Notes: generated by a model from the sequence alone, not told the origin. A stretch of DNA of 64,000 nucleotides from Azolla caroliniana (GCA_043228905.1 JBHGNT010000011.1:6200001-6264000), one strand, 5' to 3'; numbered from the stretch's first letter, positions 11,351 through 20,926 are shown. Numbers and translations: made by a program.

Positions 11351-13105
11351 GAAATGGAATTATTTGCGGTTATACATGCGCTCAAAACATGGCGCCATTA
11401 TCTTTATGGAAATCGCTTTGTGGTAACTACGGACCACGAGTCCTTGAAATATTTTTGTGACCAACAAGACCTGAAAGGTCGTAAGGCACGATGGGCTGAT
11501 ATCATCCAGGACTTTGATTTTTCCATACGATATCGTAAAGGTTCCATGAATACTGTCGCTGATGCACTAAGTCGCATCCGTGAAGTTAACATACTTAGCT
11601 TCACTGAAATAACATCAGATCTTTATGATCACCTTCGAGGAAAGTATCCTGATGACAATTATTTTGCAAAATACTGGGCAAGAGTCGAGTCTGGAACAGA
11701 CACCACCACACCCTCGAAGGAATACTTCCACATTGCTAACGGTCTGCTCTACCGTAATGGGAAGGTTTGTGTTCCAGATTTACCTGAGGTCAAAAAGAGA
11801 ATTCTTTTTGAATGCCATGATGCACCCTCAGCAGGGCACCCTGGAATACATCGTACACTCGTTCTCATCTCCACTCAATTTTATTGGCCTAAGATGCGTC
11901 CTGACATACATAGCTATGTGACTAAATGTCACCAATGTCAGGTTAACAAAGCCGAGCGACTTAAAGCCGCAGGACTTTTACATCCCTTGGACATTCCCAA
12001 TAATAAGTGGGAAAGTATATCCATGGATTTTATTGTTAGCCTTCCTCGCACCCAAAAAGGTCATGATGCCATATGGGTTGTGGTTGACAGACTGACTAAA
12101 ATGGCCAGATTTATTGCTACTAAAACCACGGTAACAGCTCCTGAATTGGCTTACCAATTCGTTGATGAGTTATTTCGTTTTTACGGGTTACCGATGGATA
12201 TCGTGAGTGACTGAGATCCGAAGTTTACTAGTGACTTCTGGACGCAAGTCTTTAAGAAGTTAGAAACTACGTTGAGCATGAGCTCCACGGATCATCCTCA
12301 ATCCGATGGACAGACAGAACGAGTAAATCAAATTATTGAGGACATGCTTCGAGCATACGTTGGTGCAAAACCAACAAAATAGGAACGTTACCTCCCAATT
12401 TTGGAGTTTGCTTATAACAGCTCCAAGCATACGTCGACGGGATATAGTCCTTTTATGTTGATGTATGGATTTCAGCCACGAGCCCCGATTGATGTTAATA
12501 TACATCATGATGAGTTGCGAAGTACGCAAAACTTTCTTCGGGATATGCAAGATATGTTGCATATTGCACGGGATAATATAAAAACAGCTCAAGATAGAGC
12601 GCGTTTTTATGCCGATCATCACAGGCAACCTCGTGTATTCAGCCCTGGACAGAAGGTATTTTTACGTGTACCTCACAATTCTAAGACATTGTCTACGGGT
12701 AAGTGCGCTAAGTTAGCCCCACGGTTTTGTGGACCTTTTACAGTCCTCAAACGCATTGGATCATCAGCCTATCGTCTCGCTCTTCCCGATGGTGTTGGAA
12801 TCCATCCAGTCTTTCATGTAAGTCGTCTAAAAGAACTTCTAGGTTCTAGCGACAATACAGTTACAACTGAAACTCTGGTTACTTCTGAAGATTTATCTTC
12901 TAAACCACATGTACCAGAAAGAATTCTCGATGTTAAAACAAAAAAATTACGTGCTAAGGAAATCCGAGAATTTAAAATAAAATGGATGGATAAATCAATC
13001 AAAGATGCCACATGGGAACGCGAAACGACTCTAAGAACTAACTTCCCTAACTTTCCATTGCAAGAGTGCAATGTTTTAAAGAGGGGGAGTATGTTACGGG
13101 CATGA
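11339..13105 (+). pseudogene. Element B RNase H (end), integrase and chromodomain-like tail, right copy, two stops
   Basis: This is the same product as 2514-4270 but on the plus strand and with two nonsense changes: a TGA at about 12211 that replaces the CGA of the catalytic SDRDPKF segment, and a TAG at about 12380 that replaces a tryptophan. Both are C-to-T or G-to-A transitions, as expected from decay of methylated DNA. The chromodomain-like tail (12940-13060) stays readable. Confidence 0.88.
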
Positions 13106-13556
13106 CCATATAATATCCCGTGGTGAGAATTGTCGTAGTATTCTATACACGTGGATAAGTGTGAGGGTTAAACAAAGAGTCTAAAGAAGGGGAGGATTAC
13201 TTTTAATCCTCGGGATTGAGACAACCCATGAGGCCAAGTGTGAACATGGCTGGGGGCCTTGAGAATTACTATAAATAAGAGGCCTAGCTACCCTCATTTG
13301 GGCATGCATTGACTACGTCGAGACTCTGTCCGTGAGTGGAACGACTCTTGTAGCAAGCGCGCTATCGTCCAGGTACGACTCGACGCCAAGGCGGTGGTAT
13401 GGGACGCCGATCGAGGCTCGAGTCCGTCTCGATCCCTTCGCTCGGGGGTGGTCGGGTGGATCGGCACCCTTCTTTCTCTCTTTTCTCTCTATTCTTTCTA
13501 GATCTATCATTGATATATCCTTATTTTATGCTTACTTTAGTACCTAATCTCTAATA
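13092..13556 (+). repeat. Plus-strand LTR of element B, complete, inside the insertion
   Basis: The LTR is 465 bp, from TGTTACGGGC to CTAATA. A polypurine tract AAAGAGGGGGAGTA lies just before it (13078-13091), as for a 3' LTR. A primer-binding site lies just after it (13559), as for a 5' LTR. One LTR flanked by both signals is the arrangement of a one-LTR circle or of two elements sharing an LTR. Confidence 0.92.
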
Positions 13557-13558
13557 TT

Positions 13559-13566
13559 TGGTATCA
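13559..13566 (+). promoter_or_regulatory. Truncated primer-binding site (TGGTATCA)
   Basis: TGGTATCA follows the LTR by two bases and matches the first 8 bases of the plant initiator tRNA-Met site TGGTATCAGAGC. Instead of GAGC it continues TTGATATATCC, a word also found inside the LTR near 13510, so the site was cut at a rearrangement joint. Confidence 0.75.
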
Positions 13567-13573
13567 TTGATAT

Positions 13574-13679
13574 ATCCTCCCCTTCTTTAGACTCTTTGTT
13601 TAACCCTCACACTTATCCACGTGTATAGAATACTACGACAATTCTCACCACGGGATATTATATGGTCATGCCCGTAACA
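13574..13679 (-). repeat. Truncated 5' LTR of element B (first 106 bp)
   Basis: On the minus strand it starts TGTTACGGGC at 13679 and matches the first 106 bases of the full LTR, then breaks off at ATCCTCC. It borders the target duplication at 13680-13684, so it is a genuine integrated end. Confidence 0.9.
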
Positions 13680-13684
13680 CGTTG
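13680..13684 (+). repeat. Right target-site duplication of element B (CGTTG)
   Basis: Exact repeat of 2044-2048. When B and one copy are discounted, the third ORF of element A reads straight through. Confidence 0.9.
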
Positions 13685-14930
13685 GAATGACTTCTTCTAT
13701 AGAAGTCGACAAAACCGGTTCCCTACGCACCGGTTTCGGTTCCTCCCTTGTGGTTTGCTCAGGTTGAGTTGGGGGCGTTTCTGCCTCTCGCGGGAACGAC
13801 CGCTCCCCTCCTGTCTCGGCGGTCCTACTTCTTGACCGTCGTTGGAGGTGCTCTTCTGGCTCCTCCGTTTCCTCTTCCTGTGTAACGGCCTGTTTCTGTG
13901 CCGCCAAGGGTTCCGGTTCCTTCTGTCCCGGTCGCCGTATGGTTATCTTAACTGGTCGGACCGGTGACACCTCCTCCGGTTCTGTGACCCGTTTCTTCCC
14001 TTTCGTCACCTTCGACGCCAGCAGCTGCTGTCGTTTGGACGCCGACTTCGAGGTGCTTCCTTCCGATACTCTTGGCCGCTTCTTTGGCTGAACGGTCTCG
14101 ACCGGCGGCACCAGCAATGTTATCCACTGAGCTACGGGTTGCCACAGCTTCCGGCCCTCCTTGCCGTCCTTTCCTCGTACCATGTCGATTGCCACGCACA
14201 AACCGTCTGCAATCAACACCGGCCAATCCACCTTGGTCCCTTCATAGGTGGCTATGATCATCCCTGCCCGATTTTTTGGCATGACAGGGGGTCGGGGGTA
14301 CACGTGGCCGTACTCGTGGAGCACTCGAGCTATCTCCCTGAATAGCGGATCTTCGCCGCCCTACGTTCGATAGCCTTTGCCGGCAACAGAGTACTCACCG
14401 AAATATCGGATGAGTTGCTCCGAGGTTGGGTTATCGATCTGAAAGATACCTCCCTCCGGAAGGCCTGTTAGCGCACGGATCGCTTCCTCGGTGATGACTT
14501 CTGTGTCGAGCTCCTTGATGACCCGGTCGGCTTCTCTGTGCGGTGGTGCCTCCATGATGGCCAAGAACCCCTCCAGTCCGTGTTGCCTGAACCATTTCCT
14601 GGCCGCTTCCGACAGCGTTTGTGGTTCCATGTCTGCTTCGAGGTCGAGGAAAGATGGCGAGGTAGAGTGGTGATGAGAGTGAGAGCGAGAGAGAGAGCGT
14701 TCTGAACGCGGGGGTTCTCTGAGTGCAGGTTCGCGTCTGCTAAGCTTCCACTGCCTTGGTGCTTCTGTGCTTCTTGGCTTGCGAAAAAAGAAGGTCTCCA
14801 TGCGCTCTTCTTTTTCTCTGTGCGTCTTGGCGCCTTTTTCGAGCATGCGCACGTCGTGTACCGATTTAGTATTAAGTAACGTGGCGGCTCTTAAATGCCC
14901 ACTACGTACCTTTTCGCTCCTTGCTTTCAC
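13685..14930 (-). CDS. Element A third ORF, N-terminal part
   Basis: The frame starts at 14930, with an alternative ATG at 14630. A single in-frame TAG at 14358-14360 interrupts it, after which it is open to the B insertion. The first part has a folded-looking stretch (about residues 100-250) with ALTGLPEGG, and later YEGTKVDWPVLIADG. It loosely recalls a plant transposon domain often found beside gypsy pol genes; I am not sure of this. From about residue 270 it turns basic and disordered with KKRPR and RRSRSR clusters that could be nuclear targeting signals. With 295-2043 the whole ORF would be about 1000 residues. Confidence 0.7.
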
Positions 14931-14948
14931 ACCCGTTCATACCTCGAT

Positions 14949-15022
14949 TTTTTATGATTTTTTTTTTTTTTTTTTTTTTATGATTTTTTTTATTTTATTT
15001 TATTTTTATTTTTATTTTTTAA
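14949..15022. repeat. Poly-T/poly-A tract between pol and third ORF of element A
   Basis: A run of more than 20 T and then TTTTA units separates the pol stop (15039) from the third ORF. It reads as A-rich in the element's sense. It could carry a promoter or be simple slippage. Confidence 0.8.
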
Positions 15023-15038
15023 ATGACGGTGTGTGACC

Positions 15039-18000
15039 TTACACATCCGTAGGTCCCTTCGGACCCTTACCGTTTTCCTTACGGGTTGCCGTGTCTTCCT
15101 TCGCCTCTGCTACGGGTTCCCCGTCGTCTTTTTCTTCCATCCGTACCGTTCCCGGTATAGTGCCGGTGAGCTGCATAAACGGGTTCTTTGGCATCGGTCC
15201 TTTATAGGGCTTTAGTCTAAATCCGTTTACCCACTTGCCTAGTACTTCACCGGCAAGTGTCCCTATCTGATAGGACCCGTTGTATTCCCGTGTCAGCCAA
15301 TACGGGCCTGTCCATCTAAACCGGAGTTTACCCGGCATTTTGCCCATCCTCGTTTGGAATACTAGAACCGGCTTTCCGATTTCGAACATCTTTTCGTTAC
15401 CTTTCCGGTGACAGTCAACGAACGCTTTCCGTCGTCGTTGCTCCAGTTCCAGGTGTAGGATGCTGGCCAGCCGTTGCTCCTCCAGTTCGCATAGTGCTGC
15501 TAGCCGCATTTCCTCCGACATCTTTTCATTCAGCCGTTCCCGTAGTTGGATCCGTAAGCTTGGTACCTGAAATTCCACCGGCATGACCGCTTCTAAGCCG
15601 AATGCTAACCGGAATGGCGTTGTCTGGATACTTGTCTTGTATGCCGTTCGGTACGCCCATAGCGCGCTATGGAGCTTTGTATCCCAGTCCGTCCGGTTTT
15701 CATTGACGATTTTGCGGAGAATGTTCTGCAGCGTTTTGTTGGTGGACTCTGCTAACCCGTTCGCTTGTGGGTAGTACGGTGTGCTCCGTTTATGAACCAC
15801 GGCATAGAACGTTGTTAAGCTTTCCACTACCTGGCCGAGGAAGTGCCCTCCTTGGTCGCTGATTAATTCAATCGGGCATCCATATCGGCACCAAATGTTT
15901 TCGTACAGGAATTTTGCTGTGGAAGACGCGGTATTGTCTCTCAAGGCCTTAGCTTCCACCCATTTAGTGCAATAATCCGTTGCCACGATGACATAACGAT
16001 TACCCGTTCTCATTGCCGGTGGCTTGAACGGTCCGACAAAATCCAACCCCCACTTCTGAAATGGCTCTAGTGGAAGTACCGGTTGGTGTGGCATCCGTGC
16101 TTGCTCCGTAGGCTGGCCCATTCGTTGGCATAGGTCACATTCCTTAGCGTACTTGACGGCGTCTTTTAACGTCGTGGGCCACCATAAGCCGCTCTGCCAT
16201 ACTTTCCTTGCCGTCGCTTCCCCGGCATAGTGTCCTCCGGCAACCCCACAGTGTGCTTCCCGTAAGATTACTTCTTTCTCGTCACTACGGACTGCCCGTC
16301 TCCATATTCCATCTGCTCCTTTGTGGTAGAGAGTGTCCCGTAACAGACAGAAATTGCGGCTCTGCACCGCCAGTCGTTTCCTCTCGTCCCGGTTCATTTC
16401 CTCTGGTGGCAGGCCCGTGCTTAGGAACTGGTGCATGTTTGTCAGCCACCTATCTTCTGATGCCACCGTGTCGTCCGCTGCCGTTTCCGGGGTGATACGG
16501 AATAACTCTGCGTCCGGGAATTCATCCGCTACTCCGTCGCCTGATTCTCCGGACTCTAACCGGCTCAGATAGTCTGCTACGGCATGCTGGATACCGGGCC
16601 GGTGGAAAATCTCGAATTCGAACTCCTGCAACAGCAAGGTCCAACGGGCCAACTTACCGGTCAGGGACGCCTTGGACACTAAGTACAGGAGCGCCGAGTG
16701 ATCCACATGAAAGGAGAACTTCCTTCCCAATAGGTAATGACGAAACTTTGTTACACTGTAGATCATGCCCAGGGCCTCCCGTTCCGTCGTTGAATAGTTC
16801 TTCTCCGCTTGGGACAGCTTCCGGCTGGCGTAATATACCGGCCGGTACCATTTGGGCTCCGTAAGTTGCATTAAGGCGCTGCCGATAGCGATGTCAGAAG
16901 CGTCAACGAACACATGAAATTCCTTGCTCCAATCCGGAGGCTGGACGACGGGTGCTTGCGACAAAAGTACCTTCAGGGCGTTGTATGCCTTGTCCTCCGT
17001 ATCCGTCCATTGGAACGGTGTCCGGTGTACCGCGGTGTGTAATGGTGTAGCCAAGTCAGCCAAGTGACGGAGCATCCGGCTGTGCCACCGGATCTGTCCT
17101 AAGAATCGGCTTAGTGCTTTGGCCGTTTTCGGTGCCGGTGCCCCTAGTATCGCGTTTACTTTGTCGGGGTCGACCGCAATGCCCTCCTTACTTACAATGT
17201 GTCCCAGCAATATTCCACTTGAAACTCCAAAGATGCATTTTGCTGGGTTTAAGCTTAGCCGGTATAACCTACACTTTTCAAGGCATAACCGTAGGTGCTG
17301 CAAATGGTCTTTTCCCCGGCTATAGACTGCAAAATCATCCAGGAAAACCTGCATGAAGGCAGGAATGTATTCGCCGAAGATCTCCATGATGATTCGCTGG
17401 AAAGTTGCTGGTGCCGTTTTTAGGCCAAACATCATTACTTCGGCCACAAACACCCCCCATTCGGTGACGAACGTTGTCTTCTCCTGGTCGTCAGGGTGCA
17501 TCCGGATTTGATTGTATCCGCTGAACCCGTCTAAAAAACTATAGACTTCATGACCGGCGACGGCATCCAGTACTCCGTCCGTGAACGGAAGAGGGAATGC
17601 ATCCGTAATTGTGGCGGCGTTTAGTTTCCTGTAATCTACACACACGCGGATTTTACCGTTCTTCTTCGGTACGACGACGATGGGGCTCAGCCACGTTGCT
17701 TTCTTTACCGGCCGGATGAAGCCCACTCTTAGGAGTTTGTCGATTTCTTCCTTCACTTTGGCGGCGTAGTTGGGGTTCATTCGGTAACGTCTTTGCGCCA
17801 CTGGTTTCGCGTCCTTGCCTAAGTGGATCTGATGCTGATATAATTGAGGGTCCAGCCCTCGCATGTCTTCGTATGACCAGGTGAATACGTCGCGAAACTC
17901 GGTGAGAAGTTTGATCATCGCCGCTTTATCTTCCGGCTTCATTTCTTTGGCGATGTGTACCGGCTTTGATTCGTCCTTGCTTCCTAGGTTCACTTCGTCG

Positions 18001-20189
18001 AGCTGGGATGCCTTTACCCGTTGGGAAACGGCCATTTCCCGTTCCAACGCTTCCTGTGCTTGCCGTAATTCCCGAATCGCATCTTTGTCTGGTTCGGCTT
18101 CGGTTTCGTCCCGCTGCGGCAAGTATGGCGCTACGGCTTTAGCCACGTCAATCTCGAAGAGTGGTACGATCTTCGGGTGTTCCTCCAAGTACTGGGCTTC
18201 TTCGTCGTCTGCCAACCCTTCAAGCATGTTCACGCATTCCGCATATAGCGGTGTGCATTCCTTACCGTTGCTCGTCCGTGGTTGTGTTGGAACCCGGACC
18301 TTGGCTTTTCCGCGCCGGAAGGTAATCATATTTTTCCGCCAATTTTGCTTGATGTGTGCTGTTTTCAACCATGGTCTGCCCAGCAACAGTGGGTACGCGC
18401 CTTGCGTCTGTAGCTGCAGCACTACAGCCGAGATGTGAAATGTGTGGCCTCCTATGGTGACTTCCAATTTCCGTATTAAGCCCGTCGGCCGTACAGAGCT
18501 CGTATCCGCCATCCGTAGCCAGAACGGACATGGCTCCCATTCATGTATACCCAAGGCATTACACGTGTGGAGGCTTATTACGTTCACCTCGGAACCTCCA
18601 TCGATTACTGTGCCGGGAAGTTCGTGCCCTTTGACAATAGCTGTAATCACCGGACTACTAGTGTCCACCACCGTCGGTCCCTCCTCCGGGTTCGAGAAGA
18701 GGACTGGTGCCGGTGGGGCTATACCGTCTGTCATGCCCGTTTTTAGTCCTTCCGTAAATCGCGGCACGAGCTGCAAGAGTCGTCCTAACGACAACGTGAT
18801 CTGACATTCTTGCAGTGCTTGCCATGTCTCGTTTTCTGGGTGGCTACCGCCGGCACTCCCTATGGTGTTCGCCTTTTGCCGTTCCGCGTCCGCGACGTTC
18901 CTTTCATTGGCTTCCTTCACCCATTCCGTTGCCTGTTTTCGTATGGCCTCTTGTGTTTCCCATTCTTTGGCCATGCCTTTCGACCGTGTGGTTACTTGCT
19001 GTATATCCGCCACTTCCGGAAACACCATATTAACTGCTGGTCGTTTCTCGTAGCTCTTTACCGGGCACTGGTTACTGTAGTGACCTTCCTGCCTGCAGTA
19101 GTAGCAGTACTCTTTACGGGTATTGCTGGATTCAGCATTGCTGGTAGCCGGAGTCGGTCCCGTAGTGAGTGGTGCGTTCTGTGCCGGTTGGCTCCTTGGG
19201 GTTCCCTGTTCCGGGTCCCTAGTGTGACCACCTTTCTTGAAATTACGTTTCTTATTATTCTTATTTTTATTTCGGTAGTCCGGTCGTGGTAGATCGTAAA
19301 ATCGGCCGTAGTCCTCCTGGTGCCTTCGGTAACCCGGGGAATGGTCTCTGTCGTATTGCTCGTGTCGTCTGTTGGGCTCCCGATAACGGTCCGATCGCTT
19401 ATACCGGTCGTAGTTATCATGCCGATTCCCGTACCGGCCATCACTCTCTTGTCTGTCTCCGTACCGGACATCCTGTGCCGGTCGGTACCGGTTCATTCTT
19501 TGCCACCGATCGTCATCTTCGTCTCGGCTGCTTCTTGGCTCGATCCGTCGGACGGGTGGTGCTTGTCGGTTGAACAGGTTATACTCGCACCGGTCCGTTG
19601 TATGACTCTTGGATTGACAAATCACACACTGAGTGCGCATGGTGCACTCTACTGCCGAGTGTCCGGCATTCAAGCAGATTGTGCATTGAATTGCCTGCCG
19701 GAACCGGAGATCTTCCTCGGTGGGTAACGCCCGTTGCAGTGTTCCCAGCGTAAGCCATGAGCTTGTCTTTTCCATTTCTCTGACCCGGTCAATGACCTGG
19801 TCGATGGTGCATCCTCGAAAGTCGATCACCGTACACACCGTGCGTAATGGTTCCCGGAGTGCGTTTAAAAATATCGTCCGTAATTCCTCCTCCGGGGGTG
19901 CACGGGCAAGCTGGCTATGCATTCGTTGGAAACGGATGACGAATTGGGGAATGCTTTCCCCTGCCTCCTGTCGGATCGTATAAAACAGGCCCACCATTGT
20001 CGTCTGGTCGACCTCCTTGTGGAAAAAATGCAAGAATTTTGCTTTTAATTCTGCAAAGGTTGTGATGGTCGCCGGGTCCTGCGTCCGCCGCCATCGTGTC
20101 GCCATCGTGTCCTGACTCCGAATTCCGCTATTTTCGAGCGTTCTTCTTCCTCCGGTGTCATTCGCTGGGACGTGTGATTTGCTTCCCAT
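15039..20189 (-). CDS. Element A gag (C-terminal part)-pol polyprotein
   Basis: An uninterrupted frame of 1716 codons. Residues 40-140 form a retrotransposon gag core. Three CCHC knuckles follow at residues 169-182 (CTICLNAGHSAVEC), 188-201 and 362-375; three is more than the usual one or two. The protease has VIDGGSEVN at 529-537. RT spans about 790-980 with SFLDGFSGYNQ and the catalytic VFLDDFAVYS near 950. RNase H begins near FVDASD, and the integrase has HCGVAGGH, CDLCQRM, the core aspartates in GLDFVGPF and SDQGGHF, and a glutamate in NGLAESTNK. No chromodomain is seen. All catalytic motifs are present, so this pol could be active. The true N-terminus lies in the overlapping frame to the right. 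Confidence 0.95.
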   Translation of the reverse strand: MGSKSHVPANDTGGRRTLENSGIRSQDTMATRWRRTQDPATITTFAELKAKFLHFFHKEVDQTTMVGLFYTIRQEAGESIPQFVIRFQRMHSQLARAPPEEELRTIFLNALREPLRTVCTVIDFRGCTIDQVIDRVREMEKTSSWLTLGTLQRALPTEEDLRFRQAIQCTICLNAGHSAVECTMRTQCVICQSKSHTTDRCEYNLFNRQAPPVRRIEPRSSRDEDDDRWQRMNRYRPAQDVRYGDRQESDGRYGNRHDNYDRYKRSDRYREPNRRHEQYDRDHSPGYRRHQEDYGRFYDLPRPDYRNKNKNNKKRNFKKGGHTRDPEQGTPRSQPAQNAPLTTGPTPATSNAESSNTRKEYCYYCRQEGHYSNQCPVKSYEKRPAVNMVFPEVADIQQVTTRSKGMAKEWETQEAIRKQATEWVKEANERNVADAERQKANTIGSAGGSHPENETWQALQECQITLSLGRLLQLVPRFTEGLKTGMTDGIAPPAPVLFSNPEEGPTVVDTSSPVITAIVKGHELPGTVIDGGSEVNVISLHTCNALGIHEWEPCPFWLRMADTSSVRPTGLIRKLEVTIGGHTFHISAVVLQLQTQGAYPLLLGRPWLKTAHIKQNWRKNMITFRRGKAKVRVPTQPRTSNGKECTPLYAECVNMLEGLADDEEAQYLEEHPKIVPLFEIDVAKAVAPYLPQRDETEAEPDKDAIRELRQAQEALEREMAVSQRVKASQLDEVNLGSKDESKPVHIAKEMKPEDKAAMIKLLTEFRDVFTWSYEDMRGLDPQLYQHQIHLGKDAKPVAQRRYRMNPNYAAKVKEEIDKLLRVGFIRPVKKATWLSPIVVVPKKNGKIRVCVDYRKLNAATITDAFPLPFTDGVLDAVAGHEVYSFLDGFSGYNQIRMHPDDQEKTTFVTEWGVFVAEVMMFGLKTAPATFQRIIMEIFGEYIPAFMQVFLDDFAVYSRGKDHLQHLRLCLEKCRLYRLSLNPAKCIFGVSSGILLGHIVSKEGIAVDPDKVNAILGAPAPKTAKALSRFLGQIRWHSRMLRHLADLATPLHTAVHRTPFQWTDTEDKAYNALKVLLSQAPVVQPPDWSKEFHVFVDASDIAIGSALMQLTEPKWYRPVYYASRKLSQAEKNYSTTEREALGMIYSVTKFRHYLLGRKFSFHVDHSALLYLVSKASLTGKLARWTLLLQEFEFEIFHRPGIQHAVADYLSRLESGESGDGVADEFPDAELFRITPETAADDTVASEDRWLTNMHQFLSTGLPPEEMNRDERKRLAVQSRNFCLLRDTLYHKGADGIWRRAVRSDEKEVILREAHCGVAGGHYAGEATARKVWQSGLWWPTTLKDAVKYAKECDLCQRMGQPTEQARMPHQPVLPLEPFQKWGLDFVGPFKPPAMRTGNRYVIVATDYCTKWVEAKALRDNTASSTAKFLYENIWCRYGCPIELISDQGGHFLGQVVESLTTFYAVVHKRSTPYYPQANGLAESTNKTLQNILRKIVNENRTDWDTKLHSALWAYRTAYKTSIQTTPFRLAFGLEAVMPVEFQVPSLRIQLRERLNEKMSEEMRLAALCELEEQRLASILHLELEQRRRKAFVDCHRKGNEKMFEIGKPVLVFQTRMGKMPGKLRFRWTGPYWLTREYNGSYQIGTLAGEVLGKWVNGFRLKPYKGPMPKNPFMQLTGTIPGTVRMEEKDDGEPVAEAKEDTATRKENGKGPKGPTDV
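20090..20111. repeat. 11-bp tandem duplication that frameshifts gag of element A
   Basis: GCCATCGTGTC occurs twice without spacing (20090-20100 and 20101-20111). One extra copy shifts the frame by two and separates the gag N-terminus (20893 frame) from the rest (20189 frame); both read RTRW through the repeat. Confidence 0.85.
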
Positions 20190-20893
20190 GTCTGCTCGAA
20201 GTCATGAACATGCGCTTCCGCGTCCGGATCATCGCGATATTTTGAGTATTGGAACGGCATGTCGTCGTCCAGTATTAGGCCGCGGTTTAGTGGCGTTTGT
20301 TGATAACTTTCCGGTTTTTTCTCCGGTTCCACTTCCGGTTCTTGTGCCGGTGCTTTTTCCGGTTCTTTTTCCGGTTCCTTCACCGGCTCTCCTTCCGGTA
20401 CCTTTGCCGGCTCTTTCGTTGGTGTTGGTGGCTTTGCTTCTTCCACTTCCGGTGTTGGTGGGTTGACGGCTTCCGTTTGCGGTTCTGGATAGCCCTGGTT
20501 GAGCGGTTCCGGTTCTGGAGTCGGCACGGTATCCGACCCGTCGTCCTCCGGGCCGCCGGGGGTATCGTTGCTGCTCCGGTAGTTCGTGTGCACGCTGTAT
20601 CCCCCTTCGGAATCCGATTCGTAGGCTGAAAAGGCTTCTGCCTCGTTTTCTCCGCTTGACAGTGCCTCCAGGAGGCGTTCGGTTTCCCGGAGACTACTTA
20701 GACTGCTTGCGTCGTCCTGGTCGCGAGTTTGCCGTAACCGGATAGCTTCCTCCGCGACTCTCCGGATCTCGTTGGAGAACGAACGATCCGAGCGAATTTC
20801 CTGCGCTGCTTGCTGGAAAGTCTCACGCCGTCTTTGCCGTTCGGCGAGGCGTCGAGCTCGGTCTGTAACCAAGTCGTGCGTTGGTCTAGTCAT
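20112..20893 (-). CDS. Element A gag, N-terminal part
   Basis: The frame opens at 20893, a short distance after the primer-binding site, and runs on to a stop at 20045 in the shifted frame after the 11-bp duplication. The protein starts basic (RARRLAERQRRRE) and then has a long acidic, Pro/Glu-rich repeat stretch (residues 120-200, EPEKEPEKAP-like). It ends in a segment that leads into the gag core of the next frame. In elements of this type gag and pol usually share one frame, so the break is more likely damage than programmed frameshifting. Confidence 0.8.
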
Positions 20894-20926
20894 CCATTAC
20901 CGTCGTTCGCTGCGAGAAAGCAGGAA

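Larger units (their letters stand above)
10009..13556. repeat. Right arm of the 3548-bp inverted repeat
   Basis: Reverse complement of 2049-5596 at equal length. It holds a non-coding part, an RT fragment on the minus strand, RNase H-integrase on the plus strand and a plus-strand LTR. Unlike the left arm it continues into assembled sequence on both sides, so it is the better supported copy. Confidence 0.9.
2049..13679 (-). mobile_element. Element B: rearranged Ty3/gypsy chromovirus-like retrotransposon inserted in element A
   Basis: The insertion is bounded by CGTTG duplications and splits A's third ORF. In the minus sense the 3' end is a complete 465-bp LTR (2049-2513). The 5' end is only 106 bp of LTR (13574-13679) joined head to head to a complete plus-strand LTR and its primer-binding site (13092-13566). 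Between these lie a nearly complete minus-strand gag-pol (5697-8590), a 1.6-kb non-coding spacer, and two arms of an inverted repeat that each hold integrase/RNase H and RT fragments in opposite senses. A 100-N gap sits at 5597-5696. A chromodomain-like tail follows the integrase. The outer limits are secure; the inner order on the left arm is doubtful because of a likely assembly error. Confidence 0.88.
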
